Positions 1 to 6,786 are shown, numbered from the stretch's first letter. The stretch: DNA of 20,593 nucleotides from Alphaproteobacteria bacterium (GCA_028280675.1 JANQLI010000192.1:1-20593), one strand, 5' to 3'. The notes: generated by a model from the sequence alone, not told the origin. Made by a program: numbers and translations.

Positions 1-187
1 GGGCGGGGAGCCGGGCCGGATCGCGGTCTTCAAAAACCAGGGATCCAACGGTCTCCCGCCCATACCCATCTAAGCACAAATCAAACACACAGGGATCCAA
101 TGACAGCTCAGCTTGCTATGTAATAGATCGTTTATATACAGCAACGCTAATGGATCCCGGCTCAAGGCCGGGATGACATTGCGGAAA
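1..187. other. Gene-free left edge
   Basis: I see no credible coding frame here. The stretch holds a short inverted repeat (GGGCGGG at 1-7 against CCCGCCC at 55-61), two copies of AGGGATCCAA (39-48 and 91-100), and the palindrome listed separately at 154-174. It lies downstream of the minus-strand gene at 188-394 and may contain that gene's transcription end. Confidence 0.5.
154..174. repeat. Small dispersed-type palindrome
   Basis: ATCCCGGC (154-161), five-base loop, GCCGGGAT (167-174) form a perfect 8-bp stem. The wording (GGATCCCGG...CCGGGATGAC) resembles the short palindromic elements dispersed between genes in many alphaproteobacteria. It lies just past the end of the minus-strand gene at 188-394 and could also act as an RNA 3' end, although no T-run follows. 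Confidence 0.6.
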
Positions 188-394
188 TTAAGTTGTGTGA
201 CAAGGCCTGGAGCAATGGTAGCAACCATTTGCGGTGGGATATGTTTTTTTCGCTTCTTTCACCGCAGGGGTACAGGATGTGTAGATCCCGAGAAACTTTT
301 TATTCTTCACTAAGCCTAGCCAATAACATCCTGATTTGTGAACCTCATGATCACCATTATCCTGTGGATTCATATTCACGTAATAGCGCGCCAT
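188..394 (-). CDS. Small Cys/His-rich conserved protein
   Basis: A 68-residue protein. Cysteines are at 23, 41, 58, 61 and 65, with histidines at 16, 19, 60 and 66. The C-terminus has the pattern NGCYHC-S-x-x-C-H, which looks like a compact metal-binding (probably zinc) or redox site. I recognise the overall pattern (EVH...C, TC/SC-AVxxAK, NGCYxC, CH) as that of a small uncharacterised family found in several bacterial phyla, but no function is known to me. There is no signal peptide or membrane segment, so it is likely cytoplasmic. The ATG at 394 is preceded by a GGAAGGA Shine-Dalgarno about 6 bases upstream, which supports the start. It stands alone, separated from the methyltransferase by about 270 bp of repeats. 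Confidence 0.8.
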   Translation of the reverse strand: MARYYVNMNPQDNGDHEVHKSGCYWLGLVKNKKFLGIYTSCTPAVKEAKKTYPTANGCYHCSRPCHTT

Positions 395-504
395 AGTCGT
401 TTCCTTCCGAATCGTTGTTTGCGACTCTGGTAGGAAGGAATGCGTTTTATCGGTACGCAGTGGCGCGTGCAGCGAGTTGAATCCCTGCGAGGGGTTTGCA
501 AGAC

Positions 505-580
505 GGCCTTCGACCTTTCGAGACGCTCGCTTTGCTCGCTTCCCGGATCAGGTCCGGGACAGGCTCTCAAGATGAAGGCC
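505..580 (-). repeat. Palindromic element with nested palindrome
   Basis: GGCCTTC at 505-511 pairs with GAAGGCC at 574-580. Read on the minus strand, the element has the same skeleton as the neighbouring copy at 586-648: CCTTCAT, then TCTTGAG, and later GTCTCGAA followed by GGTC. A second perfect palindrome, TCCCGGA (541-547) / TCCGGGA (553-559), sits inside it, as if one repeat type had landed in another. Confidence 0.6.
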
Positions 581-585
581 TTATC

Positions 586-648
586 AAAACCATTCCTTCA
601 TCCTGAGGAGGGGCGAAGCCCCGTCTCGAAGGGTCAAGGAATGGTTTT
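586..648 (+). repeat. Palindromic element, 13-bp terminal arms
   Basis: The arms AAAACCATTCCTT (586-598) and AAGGAATGGTTTT (636-648) are perfect inverted repeats of 13 bp. The centre holds a second hairpin, GGGGC-GAA-GCCCC (610-622). The internal wording (CATCCTGAGGAG...GTCTCGAAGGGTC) is that of a repeat widespread in alphaproteobacterial genomes. It points opposite to the element at 505-580. Confidence 0.65.
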
Positions 649-664
649 AAAAGGGAGAGGGGAC

Positions 665-1282
665 TTAAATTTTCCGCCACACCGTCGCCAGCCAGGGTTG
701 TTGCTCGCGCGGCAGGCCGGGGGGACGGTAGTAATGATCGATCAACGTAAAGCCTGCGTTTTCGCAATAGGCCGACCACGCGTCCTCATCATGATAAGCG
801 CCATAGCGGGCGCCGTTCCAGCCTTCCTGGTTGCCGCCGCGGGGGTTCGAGGCAAAGAGCACACCACGCGGTTTTAATGTAGCGTGGAGTTCCGACAGCA
901 CACGCAGCAGATCAGCGCTTGGCACATGAAACAAACTCGCATTGGCGAAAACGCCATCAAAATGCGCGTCCGGCAGATCTAAGCTGAGAAAATTTTGCTG
1001 CCACACTTCGCAGCCGACCATGGCGCGCGCCTTTTCGACGAAAGGCAGCATGGCGTCCAGGCCCACCGGAATATGCCCCATAGATTGGAATGCCAGCAGA
1101 TCGCGCCCCGGCCCACAGCCAAAATCGAGAATGGTATAGGACCCGTCACCCTCGATCGCGTCTAAGAGCGCCGTGACATTCTGCGACACGTCGTGATCTT
1201 TGGTGCCTTGCCAAAAACGCTCCGCCGTGGCGGTGTAGTCGGCAAGGGTGCGGGTGGTGATGTCGGTTTTATCGTTGGTCAT
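665..1282 (-). CDS. Class I SAM-dependent methyltransferase
   Basis: A predicted methyl transferase using S-adenosylmethionine; the substrate is unknown. From the ATG at 1282 the protein is 205 residues, normal for a single-domain enzyme. Motif I is ILDFGCGPGRD (residues 51-61), the nucleotide-binding glycine loop. The acidic residue of motif II follows in GLDA, and FDGVFANASLFHV fits motif IV/post-IV. The C-terminus keeps the PGLPREQQPWLA-type ending I associate with a soluble UbiE/Methyltransf_25-like subfamily. An in-frame TTG two codons upstream (1288) is possible, but the ATG is the simpler start; neither has a strong Shine-Dalgarno. It is flanked by repeats on both sides and is probably transcribed alone. 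Confidence 0.85.
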   Translation of the reverse strand: MTNDKTDITTRTLADYTATAERFWQGTKDHDVSQNVTALLDAIEGDGSYTILDFGCGPGRDLLAFQSMGHIPVGLDAMLPFVEKARAMVGCEVWQQNFLSLDLPDAHFDGVFANASLFHVPSADLLRVLSELHATLKPRGVLFASNPRGGNQEGWNGARYGAYHDEDAWSAYCENAGFTLIDHYYRPPGLPREQQPWLATVWRKI

Positions 1283-1302
1283 AAACAATCGATTAGAAAA
1301 TC

Positions 1303-1325
1303 CCTTCTCCCCCTTGGGGAGAAGG
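1303..1325. repeat. 10-bp hairpin repeat, copy 1
   Basis: CCTTCTCCCC (1303-1312), three-base loop, GGGGAGAAGG (1316-1325). The same two arms, also with a three-base loop, recur at 19070-19092, so this is a dispersed element. Confidence 0.75.
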
Positions 1326-1395
1326 TGAGGATGAGGGGGAAAGAGTACGTGTTAAGGATTAAGGGACTCACATAATCAGTACACCCTCACCCTAG

Positions 1396-1418
1396 CCCTC
1401 TCCCTCAAAGGGAGAGGG
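1396..1418. repeat. Related 10-bp hairpin
   Basis: CCCTCTCCCT (1396-1405), loop CAA, AGGGAGAGGG (1409-1418). With the hairpin at 1303-1325 it brackets GGTGAGGATGAGGG (1325-1338) and ACCCTCACCC (1383-1392), which are partly complementary. The whole 1303-1418 segment may therefore be one composite palindromic element lying between the DUF1838 gene and the methyltransferase gene. There is no good T-run, so a terminator role is uncertain. Confidence 0.65.
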
Positions 1419-1435
1419 AATTAAGAAGTAGAACA

Positions 1436-2281
1436 TCACCCCGGTTTCGCTGTGAGTTTGTGCGGGTAATCGCGCTCCATCCGAGCCAACATGTCTTTGG
1501 GATACTCCTCAACGCGATGCAGTTTACGCGCCGGCCCCGCCCAGACAGTGTGCCCTTCGACGCCATCCATTTTCATCCACGAAAGATAGGGTGAAATATA
1601 GACCGGCGCCCCATAGGCGTTCACCCGATCCATATTGGGATCATGCAATTCCGCCAATGGTCCCGAAACCTCTTGATGTTCAGCAAGCGGCACACCTTCC
1701 GGATACGGACGGTTCATTTGCATCCACACCATCGGGCCGTTCTCGGTCCATTTCAGGGAGTCGGTGATGCTGCCATCTTCGGGAATCGGCCGCGGATCGT
1801 CGGAGCGCTTAAACCCGTTCGGCGTGTAAATATAATGCGCTTTGACATTGATGGTGTTGGGCTGCACCTCGACCACTTGTTCCGTGATCGGGTTTGTCCA
1901 GGTTTGTAGAACCTCGCGCGTGCGCACGTCTTTAAAGTAACTCACCGTCGCGCCGTAAGCCTTATACGACCCATCGGCTTGGCGTTCATAATAATCGATC
2001 TCCGAGCCTTCAAACTCGACCAAAGGAAACGCCGCCTTGCCCGGCAGCACCGCATAGATGATGCCGTAATACCAATGGGGCACATCGACCGCTTCCAAAG
2101 ACCCGCGCATTTTCACCATGGCGGTGAGCGCGTCTTCTTTGTTGGTCAGGTCGAGAGTTGGCGTCACCTCCGCTGCATTCACCCCTGCACCGGTGGCACA
2201 ATAGGTCGGCCCAGTGAGAGCTGTGAGGCCAAGCGCACCCGCTCCCCCTAAAAATCTGCGCCGCGTTGTTGGATAAATCAT
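1436..2281 (-). CDS. Tat-exported DUF1838 family protein
   Basis: A member of the uncharacterised DUF1838 family; no reaction is established. The ATG at 2281 gives 281 residues and has a GGGAGG Shine-Dalgarno four bases upstream; the in-frame TTG at 2284 is too close to it. The N-terminus is a Tat signal: TTRRRFLGGAGALGL followed by an Ala-rich stretch, with cleavage expected around residues 30-38. The mature part carries family-like blocks: TNKEDALTAMVKMRGS, a WYYGIIYAVLPG strand, YFKDVRTREVLQTWTNP, and a C-terminal SWMKMDGVEGHTVWAGPARK. The stop of fdhD lies 18 bp upstream, so the two are probably co-transcribed. A second family member lies at 16964-17863 and has no signal peptide, so the two paralogues seem to work in different compartments. 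Confidence 0.85.
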   Translation of the reverse strand: MIYPTTRRRFLGGAGALGLTALTGPTYCATGAGVNAAEVTPTLDLTNKEDALTAMVKMRGSLEAVDVPHWYYGIIYAVLPGKAAFPLVEFEGSEIDYYERQADGSYKAYGATVSYFKDVRTREVLQTWTNPITEQVVEVQPNTINVKAHYIYTPNGFKRSDDPRPIPEDGSITDSLKWTENGPMVWMQMNRPYPEGVPLAEHQEVSGPLAELHDPNMDRVNAYGAPVYISPYLSWMKMDGVEGHTVWAGPARKLHRVEEYPKDMLARMERDYPHKLTAKPG

Positions 2282-2299
2282 CAAGCCTCCCTCAAAGAA

Positions 2300-3163
2300 T
2301 TACCCCAATCCATCAAACAGATGGAATGGATCATGAAAACACAGCATAGACTCCTCGCGCGCCTGCGCGACCAAAGTCAATTGATGCTCCGCCGCGATCC
2401 GTATCGCGAGCTCCGTTGGCGCAGAGATGGTCACCAATGTGCTCATCCGCGCCGCTAAAGCTTTGGTCACCAACTCATAAGAGCACCGGGAACTCAGCAC
2501 CGCAAAGCCAGACGCAGAGTCGATCCCCTGCAGAGCCAATGCCCCGATCAGTTTATCAAATGCATTGTGACGGCCGACATCTTCGCGGGCATCGACAATC
2601 GCACCATCCCAGGCGGCAAATGCCGCGGCATGCACACCGCCCGAGCGCGCATTTAGTTTTTGCCACGTCGGCAGGTCTTGCAAAGCATCCCGTGCTGCTT
2701 GAAATGTCAGGCGCGGTTTGACGTCAATTTGCGGTAAAGGGCGCACGACATTTTCGAGCTCAATAAAACCGCACACCCCGCATCCGGTTTGCCCCACCAA
2801 ATTGCGCCGCCGCGTGCGTAAGGTTTGATAGCGGCTCTCAGGAATGGTGACATTCAGGACAATGCCCTCATCAGCGCGCTGGATGGACACTTCGAGACAT
2901 TCGTCAATACTTTCAATGATCCCTTCGGTGAGGCTAAAGCCGACGGCAAAGTCATGCAGGTCCGCTGGCGTCATCATCATCACCACATGGGACAGCCCGT
3001 TATAGACAAGCGCCACCGGCACTTCCGCCGGGATCATGCGTTTGATCCACTCTTGATCCGCCGCCGACACCGTTTCAGCCCAGCGTTCATGGGCCACAGC
3101 ATAAGTCCCACGGCCTTGTGACGGTGATGGATGTTGAAATGGGACGATTGTCTCGTCGCTCAT
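2300..3163 (-). CDS. fdhD: Formate dehydrogenase accessory sulfurtransferase FdhD
   Basis: FdhD moves sulfur from a cysteine desulfurase (IscS) to the molybdenum/tungsten bis-MGD cofactor of formate dehydrogenases, an obligatory maturation step in the cytoplasm. The protein has 287 residues, a normal size. The signature GQTGCGVCG contains the CxxC pair (Cys128, Cys131) that carries the persulfide. RSGGVHAA, AREDVGRHNAFDKLIG and SSRCSYELVTKA are further family blocks. The ATG at 3163 has a GGGAG Shine-Dalgarno seven to eight bases upstream; a longer reading from a TTG at 3199 adds twelve residues without support. No formate dehydrogenase subunit is encoded in the window, so its client enzyme must lie elsewhere, or outside the formate dehydrogenases. 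It is followed after 18 bp by a DUF1838 gene. Confidence 0.95.
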   Translation of the reverse strand: MSDETIVPFQHPSPSQGRGTYAVAHERWAETVSAADQEWIKRMIPAEVPVALVYNGLSHVVMMMTPADLHDFAVGFSLTEGIIESIDECLEVSIQRADEGIVLNVTIPESRYQTLRTRRRNLVGQTGCGVCGFIELENVVRPLPQIDVKPRLTFQAARDALQDLPTWQKLNARSGGVHAAAFAAWDGAIVDAREDVGRHNAFDKLIGALALQGIDSASGFAVLSSRCSYELVTKALAARMSTLVTISAPTELAIRIAAEHQLTLVAQAREESMLCFHDPFHLFDGLG

Positions 3164-3233
3164 ATGCGGTCTCCCTTTACGGTCACAGTGTAACCGCAAA
3201 CGTGTGATCTATAAAAGCGCAATCCCCCACAAA

Positions 3234-3264
3234 AAAGGGGCTGCACGGCAGCCCCTTTAAACGC
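3234..3264 (-). terminator. Rho-independent terminator, strong on minus strand
   Basis: A perfect 11-bp stem, AAAGGGGCTGC (3234-3244) and GCAGCCCCTTT (3248-3258), with a three-base loop. On the minus strand it is followed by a run of six T (complement of 3231-3236). It lies directly downstream of the exported protein gene that ends at 3281 and separates that gene from fdhD. Confidence 0.9.
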
Positions 3265-3280
3265 GTAATTGCGGAGTTTC

Positions 3281-4021
3281 TTAACTCGTTGGCGCAATTT
3301 GCACCGTGATATTGCCGTCTTCATCAATGTCAGACACGATCAAATCAACACCGAGAATTTTGGCATAGCCTTGGTAACGCGGCTTGGTCCATTGTTCATG
3401 AATTTCTTCTGCGGTCAGATCATATTGTCCCATCTTGTTGGTGATCTCCAGCAGCTCATTGAATGGGGCTTTGTAAACCACCTTGCCATCTGTCCGATCA
3501 CGCTCATCCACCAATTGGTAGAAGCATGTGGTTTGGTCAAACATGGCTGTCAGGGCGAGTTCTTTGTCACCGGTCATCTCAATCATTTTGCCGACACGGG
3601 ACATCATCGGATAGGTCACACGGAGGTCTTGCTCAACCGCTTGCGCCATCATGTCATTGTCTTTGGCAAACTGAATATGACCGAGTGTCATTTTCACCAG
3701 CGCATCGTTTTGAAGATGCTGATACGAATCATTGTGGTTCATGGTTTTGACCACATTGGACACAGCGCGGCCAAGATCTTCTTCACGGCCTTCAAAATTA
3801 TAGCGCTCATCTCCGGCTGCCCCTTGCGAAGCAATGGCCGCCGCAACAGCTTCACCGAGTGCTTGCTCTTCTCCTTCAAGACCTGAATACTGACCAAGTG
3901 CTTTCATTTTGGCCATCATCTTGTCCATATCCATTTCGCCGGACTTATGTGCACCAGCAAAGGCCCCTGTCGCCAAAGCCGCAGACGCCACGACAACCAT
4001 AATTTTTTTCATGTATTTCAT
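3281..4021 (-). CDS. Exported protein of unknown function
   Basis: I do not recognise this 246-residue protein. A Sec-type signal peptide is clear: MKYMKKIMVVVASAALATGA, with a likely cut after AFA near residue 22. The mature N-terminus is Met-rich (six Met between residues 30 and 41), followed by an acidic, mostly helical protein with a single Cys, in QTTCFYQL. Repeated small blocks such as EDLGRAV and QALGEAV suggest a helical-repeat fold. The ATG at 4021 has AGAGGA about ten bases upstream; the ATG at 4012 is a possible alternative. It is transcribed alone, bounded by the strong terminator at 3234-3258 and a 284-bp upstream gap. Periplasmic location is inferred from the signal; a role in metal binding through the Met cluster is only a guess. 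Confidence 0.8.
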   Translation of the reverse strand: MKYMKKIMVVVASAALATGAFAGAHKSGEMDMDKMMAKMKALGQYSGLEGEEQALGEAVAAAIASQGAAGDERYNFEGREEDLGRAVSNVVKTMNHNDSYQHLQNDALVKMTLGHIQFAKDNDMMAQAVEQDLRVTYPMMSRVGKMIEMTGDKELALTAMFDQTTCFYQLVDERDRTDGKVVYKAPFNELLEITNKMGQYDLTAEEIHEQWTKPRYQGYAKILGVDLIVSDIDEDGNITVQIAPTS

Positions 4022-4168
4022 GATCGTTTATCCTCTCCCAAGGTGTTTCGCATACGCATCAACTGACATATTTATGCCTGCGTTTCCTCAATACTATACT
4101 ACCATAGCCATTACGCATCTGCACAATTCTGTGATCACTTCTCAGATCATTATAAAAATGCCAACCAC

Positions 4169-4186
4169 GGGTCGGATATATGACCC
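4169..4186. promoter_or_regulatory. Possible operator palindrome
   Basis: GGGTC (4169-4173) and GACCC (4182-4186) flank GGATATAT, within the 284-bp gap (4022-4305) between the exported protein and the lipid kinase (both minus strand). It lies about 150 bp upstream of the 3281-4021 gene and could be a regulator site or a weak hairpin at the end of the kinase transcript. I see nothing else identifiable in this gap. Confidence 0.25.
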
Positions 4187-4305
4187 ATAATACATCGTTA
4201 AGCATAATAACGTCAGGAGCCATGCAGCACAGCTAAAACCTTGCATTTGATATGCGGCGAAAACACTTCCATTCGGTAGGTTGCGCGCAAGATACTGAGC
4301 TTCCG

Positions 4306-5244
4306 TTATACGCCGCGTATTTTGAGCGCTTGGGGCATAATTGCGCAGGTGAGGGTGCGCACATCAAAGTATTCGCCATCTACATTCATCGCTGCAACCA
4401 GGTTATCGTCCATGCGGAGTGAAATGCGCCGCGCCCGTTGATGGGCGACTTTCCGATGGGACAGATGCGTTCCGCGATAAACGCGCGGTAATTGCAGCGC
4501 CATCTCTACCGCATTCACATCCCCAATCGTGACCACATCCAGAAAGCCATCTTGCATATCGGCATCGGGGGCAATCATCATTCCCCCACCAAAATAACGG
4601 GCATTGCAGATCGCAATGCTGTTGATGCAGGCGCGCATGGTGGGGTGATCATCGATCTGCACATGGATATCTTTGTTGCGATAGGTCAGTCCCGCCATCA
4701 TGCTTGGAATAAGATAGGTTAAACGCGGGCCAAACCGTTTGATAAAGCGCGACTGATTGACAAGACGCGCAACCTCACCACTCATGCCTAGAGTGGCGAC
4801 GTTGAGAAAATACCGCACAACAGAATGGGTGCGTCCCTCAATCTCACAACAGCCAATATCAATTGCCTGTGCTGCTGGCATGGCCAACCGCGCAATCACA
4901 GATTCGATGTCATGCGCTGTCCAGAGGGACCGCTGCACATCCGATCCCGTCCCCGTCATCACCAGACCAAGCTCGGCCTGTGGATTGATCAATGCACCTT
5001 GATCGAAGAAACCATTCAACACTTCGTTGACGGTGCCATCACCCCCAACAGCGATAATCAACTCGGCGCCATCATGAAGCGCCCGCCGCGCCACATCGCT
5101 GGCATGTCCCGCCTCCTCAGTGATGATACACGTAGCGCCGTCAGCCATCCATGGCGCGAAGCGTGTCTTAATCCGCTGCCACGGGCGCTGCCAAGCGCCA
5201 GAACGCGCATGTGGATTCACGATGATGCAGGGTGCGGCGGTCAG
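4306..5244 (-). CDS. Diacylglycerol kinase / YegS-type lipid kinase
   Basis: A predicted ATP-dependent lipid kinase that phosphorylates diacylglycerol, sphingoid or a related lipid at the inner face of the membrane. The catalytic block AVGGDGTVNEVLNG is present (GGDGT at residues 67-71). GTGSDVQRSL corresponds to the usual GTGNDFAR, with Ser replacing Asn. FGGGMMIAPDADMQDGFLDV is the substrate-side block of the family. The nearest conventional start is GTG at 5220, but it begins inside the conserved first strand. Upstream codons in the same frame read LTAAPCIIVNPHARSG, matching the normal family N-terminus, and no ATG, GTG or TTG lies between 5220 and the stop at 5263-5265. I therefore place the start at CTG 5244, which has ACAGGT at suitable spacing. 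This gives 312 residues, usual for the family. Confidence 0.85.
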   Translation of the reverse strand: MTAAPCIIVNPHARSGAWQRPWQRIKTRFAPWMADGATCIITEEAGHASDVARRALHDGAELIIAVGGDGTVNEVLNGFFDQGALINPQAELGLVMTGTGSDVQRSLWTAHDIESVIARLAMPAAQAIDIGCCEIEGRTHSVVRYFLNVATLGMSGEVARLVNQSRFIKRFGPRLTYLIPSMMAGLTYRNKDIHVQIDDHPTMRACINSIAICNARYFGGGMMIAPDADMQDGFLDVVTIGDVNAVEMALQLPRVYRGTHLSHRKVAHQRARRISLRMDDNLVAAMNVDGEYFDVRTLTCAIMPQALKIRGV

Positions 5245-5295
5245 CGGATTACCTGTGAATATCTATTTTTTATCAAGAGGTTAAAGATAATCCGT
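5245..5295. other. Junction between lipid kinase start and Rieske remnant
   Basis: This short AT-rich stretch separates the kinase start from the recognisable Rieske fragment. It must hold the kinase 5' leader. Weak resemblance to Rieske coding sequence may extend leftwards into it (around 5279-5295), but I cannot fix the edge by eye. Confidence 0.4.
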
Positions 5296-5400
5296 GTGAT
5301 GACAAGTGACAAGCGCATATCGTGAATGGCTATAGACATTCGACAATTATGGCTGGCGCATTGACCGCAAAACCATGACGGCTAGCGAATAATATCTTGA
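5296..5400 (+). pseudogene. Decayed C-terminal fragment of a third Rieske oxygenase gene
   Basis: Codons from 5315 read AYREWL-stop-TFDNYGWRID, then RKTMTASE and a stop. This matches AYREWLEKFDNSGWRIDTEAFHARNN in the two intact genes downstream. Over 5315-5368 I count about 44 of 54 bases identical to the second intact gene, including a 15-base block GGCTGGCGCATTGAC. Upstream, GTGATGACAAGTGACAAG (VMTSDK) matches VLMPADK, with a small deletion and frameshift before the YREW block. A TAG interrupts the frame at 5333-5335. The fragment is followed by a hairpin plus T-run at the position where the intact genes have their terminators. This is a relic of tandem duplication, not an expressed gene. 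Confidence 0.85.
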
Positions 5401-5418
5401 TATACGTATAAACGACGA

Positions 5419-5442
5419 GCGGTTATGACCGCCGCCCTTTTT
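5419..5442 (+). terminator. Terminator-like hairpin of the decayed Rieske copy
   Basis: GCGGT (5419-5423), loop TATG, ACCGC (5428-5432), followed by CGCCC and five T (5438-5442). The sequence resembles the GGGCGGT/ACCGCCC terminator after the first intact Rieske gene and occupies the matching position after the pseudogene. Confidence 0.6.
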
Positions 5443-5482
5443 GTGTGTGGTTAAGAACGACTCGCAGGTTACTACCAGGTAT

Positions 5483-5496
5483 TTGATCAAGATCAA
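5483..5496 (+). promoter_or_regulatory. FNR/FixK-type box upstream of Rieske gene 1
   Basis: TTGAT-CAAG-ATCAA is a perfect match to the TTGAT-N4-ATCAA consensus of FNR/FixK/Anr regulators. Its centre is about 74 bases before the ATG. TTCGTTA (5514-5520) begins 18 bases past its end and would fit a -10 region, so the box would sit near -41.5, the class II activator position. CRP-family proteins with related half-sites are an alternative. Confidence 0.7.
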
Positions 5497-5563
5497 CACA
5501 CCTTCCGAGATTCTTCGTTAAGTTCCCCACCGAACTATCCGAACACTGACAGGGAGAGAGATT

Positions 5564-6733
5564 ATGTATATCAATTTTTGGTACCCGATTGTACGCAGCG
5601 AAGATCTGGGTGATCAGCCTGTGAAGCAAAAGGTGCTTGGGGTCAATCTGGTAGCCTTCCGGGATAAAGAAGGCAAAGCCGCTGTCTTAAGTGATACCTG
5701 CGTTCACCGCGGTGGGTCTTTAGGCGGCGCGTGGTCTGCAGGCGATGCCCCGCGCATTGTCGATGGCTGTATCGTCTGCCCTTACCATGGCTGGGAATTT
5801 AACGGGAAAGGCGAGTGCGTCAATATCCCATCCATTGGCTATGGCAACAAAACGCCTGCGCGGGCCAAGATCGATTCTTATCCCGTGCAAGAAAAATACG
5901 GCATCGTTTTTGCGTTCCTTGGCGATCTGCCGGAAGAAGAGCGCCCGCCGCTGTTGGACATCGAAGAGTATGGCCAAGAGGGATGGCGCGCGAACTCCGT
6001 CCTCATTCTCGAAGTCGGTTACAATTACGAACGCTCCATTGAGAATGCGCTTGATCCAGCACATAATGAGTTTGTTCACCCGACGCACGGTTTCTCTGGT
6101 GAGAACCGCGCCGATTACAAAGTGAACGATTATGATTGCGAAGACCATACGCAAGGCTGGGGATTCTGGTTCATGCATAAATTCTGGGCGCCGCCTTTGA
6201 AAGACGACACCTGGGGCGACACCAAGAAAGACAGTAGCAGCACCATGGCTGGCGGCGGCACGCATGGCCCGAACACTGTGATTACACACATCATTTTCAA
6301 TGAAGAGAAACAAGGGTTCCGTCAATACTTCTTTGAACAGCCCGTTGATGAAAACCACACACGGATTTTCTTCGTCAACATGCGGAACTTTATGCTTGAT
6401 CCAGAAATGGATGGGCCGATCCATGCACGCAATAAAGTCATCGCACAGCAAGACATTGATGTGTTGTTAGAGGTCTATCCGGCGCAAACACCGATGTCGA
6501 ATGCCAAGGAAGTCCTGATGCCTGCAGATAAAGCGATTGTTGCGTATCGCGAGTGGCTCGAAAAATTCGACAATTCCGGATGGCGGATCGACACTGAAGC
6601 GTTCCATGCGCGCAATAATAAAGATGTCGCCTTTGCCATCCCAAGCCCAGAACGGCGCACCTCAAAGAATTGGGTTTTGGAATCCATTCCAACAATCCAA
6701 GACCGGGTTGAGCGCAAAGCAGCGGCTGAATAA
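5564..6733 (+). CDS. Rieske non-heme iron oxygenase, alpha-type (copy 1)
   Basis: A predicted terminal oxygenase that hydroxylates or demethylates an aromatic or other hydrophobic substrate, using O2 and electrons from a separate reductase; 389 residues. The Rieske [2Fe-2S] ligands are C46-x-H48 (CVHRGG) and C72-x-x-H75 (CPYHGWEF). The 23 residues between the pairs are a little more than usual. The mononuclear iron site is NALDPAHNEFVH, with Asp164, His167 and His172, and the third ligand is probably an Asp in AQQDIDVLLEV (297 or 299). There is no signal peptide, so it is cytoplasmic. AGGGAGAG precedes the ATG. An FNR/FixK-type box lies upstream and a terminator follows, so it is a single-gene transcript. 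No reductase or ferredoxin gene lies nearby. The substrate cannot be inferred from the sequence. Confidence 0.92.
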   Translation: MYINFWYPIVRSEDLGDQPVKQKVLGVNLVAFRDKEGKAAVLSDTCVHRGGSLGGAWSAGDAPRIVDGCIVCPYHGWEFNGKGECVNIPSIGYGNKTPARAKIDSYPVQEKYGIVFAFLGDLPEEERPPLLDIEEYGQEGWRANSVLILEVGYNYERSIENALDPAHNEFVHPTHGFSGENRADYKVNDYDCEDHTQGWGFWFMHKFWAPPLKDDTWGDTKKDSSSTMAGGGTHGPNTVITHIIFNEEKQGFRQYFFEQPVDENHTRIFFVNMRNFMLDPEMDGPIHARNKVIAQQDIDVLLEVYPAQTPMSNAKEVLMPADKAIVAYREWLEKFDNSGWRIDTEAFHARNNKDVAFAIPSPERRTSKNWVLESIPTIQDRVERKAAAE

Positions 6734-6758
6734 GCGCTCAAAGACCAAAAGTTATTTC

Positions 6759-6786
6759 AAAGGGCGGTTTTCGGACCGCCCTTTTT
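6759..6786 (+). terminator. Rho-independent terminator after Rieske gene 1
   Basis: AAAGGGCGGT (6759-6768), short loop, ACCGCCCTTT (6775-6784), with the T-run continuing to 6786. It lies 25 bp after the stop codon, so copy 1 should be transcribed separately from copy 2. Confidence 0.9.

Larger units (their letters stand above)
395..664. other. Repeat-rich intergenic region
   Basis: This 270-bp gap has no credible gene. Open frames crossing it run through palindromes and have no family signature. It contains two opposed palindromic elements (505-580 and 586-648) described separately. The stretch next to 394 presumably carries the promoter of the small minus-strand gene, but I cannot pick out a convincing -35/-10 pair. 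Confidence 0.6.

Noticed and set aside
440..877. A 145-codon open frame on the plus strand
   Set aside because: It crosses the palindromic repeats and then runs antisense to the methyltransferase gene; no ribosome site and no family motif.
5720..6451. A long minus-strand open frame opposite Rieske gene 1, with a similar one at 6964-7779 opposite gene 2
   Set aside because: Mirror frames of well-conserved genes; the translation has no signature, and their similarity to each other simply follows from the similarity of the sense genes.
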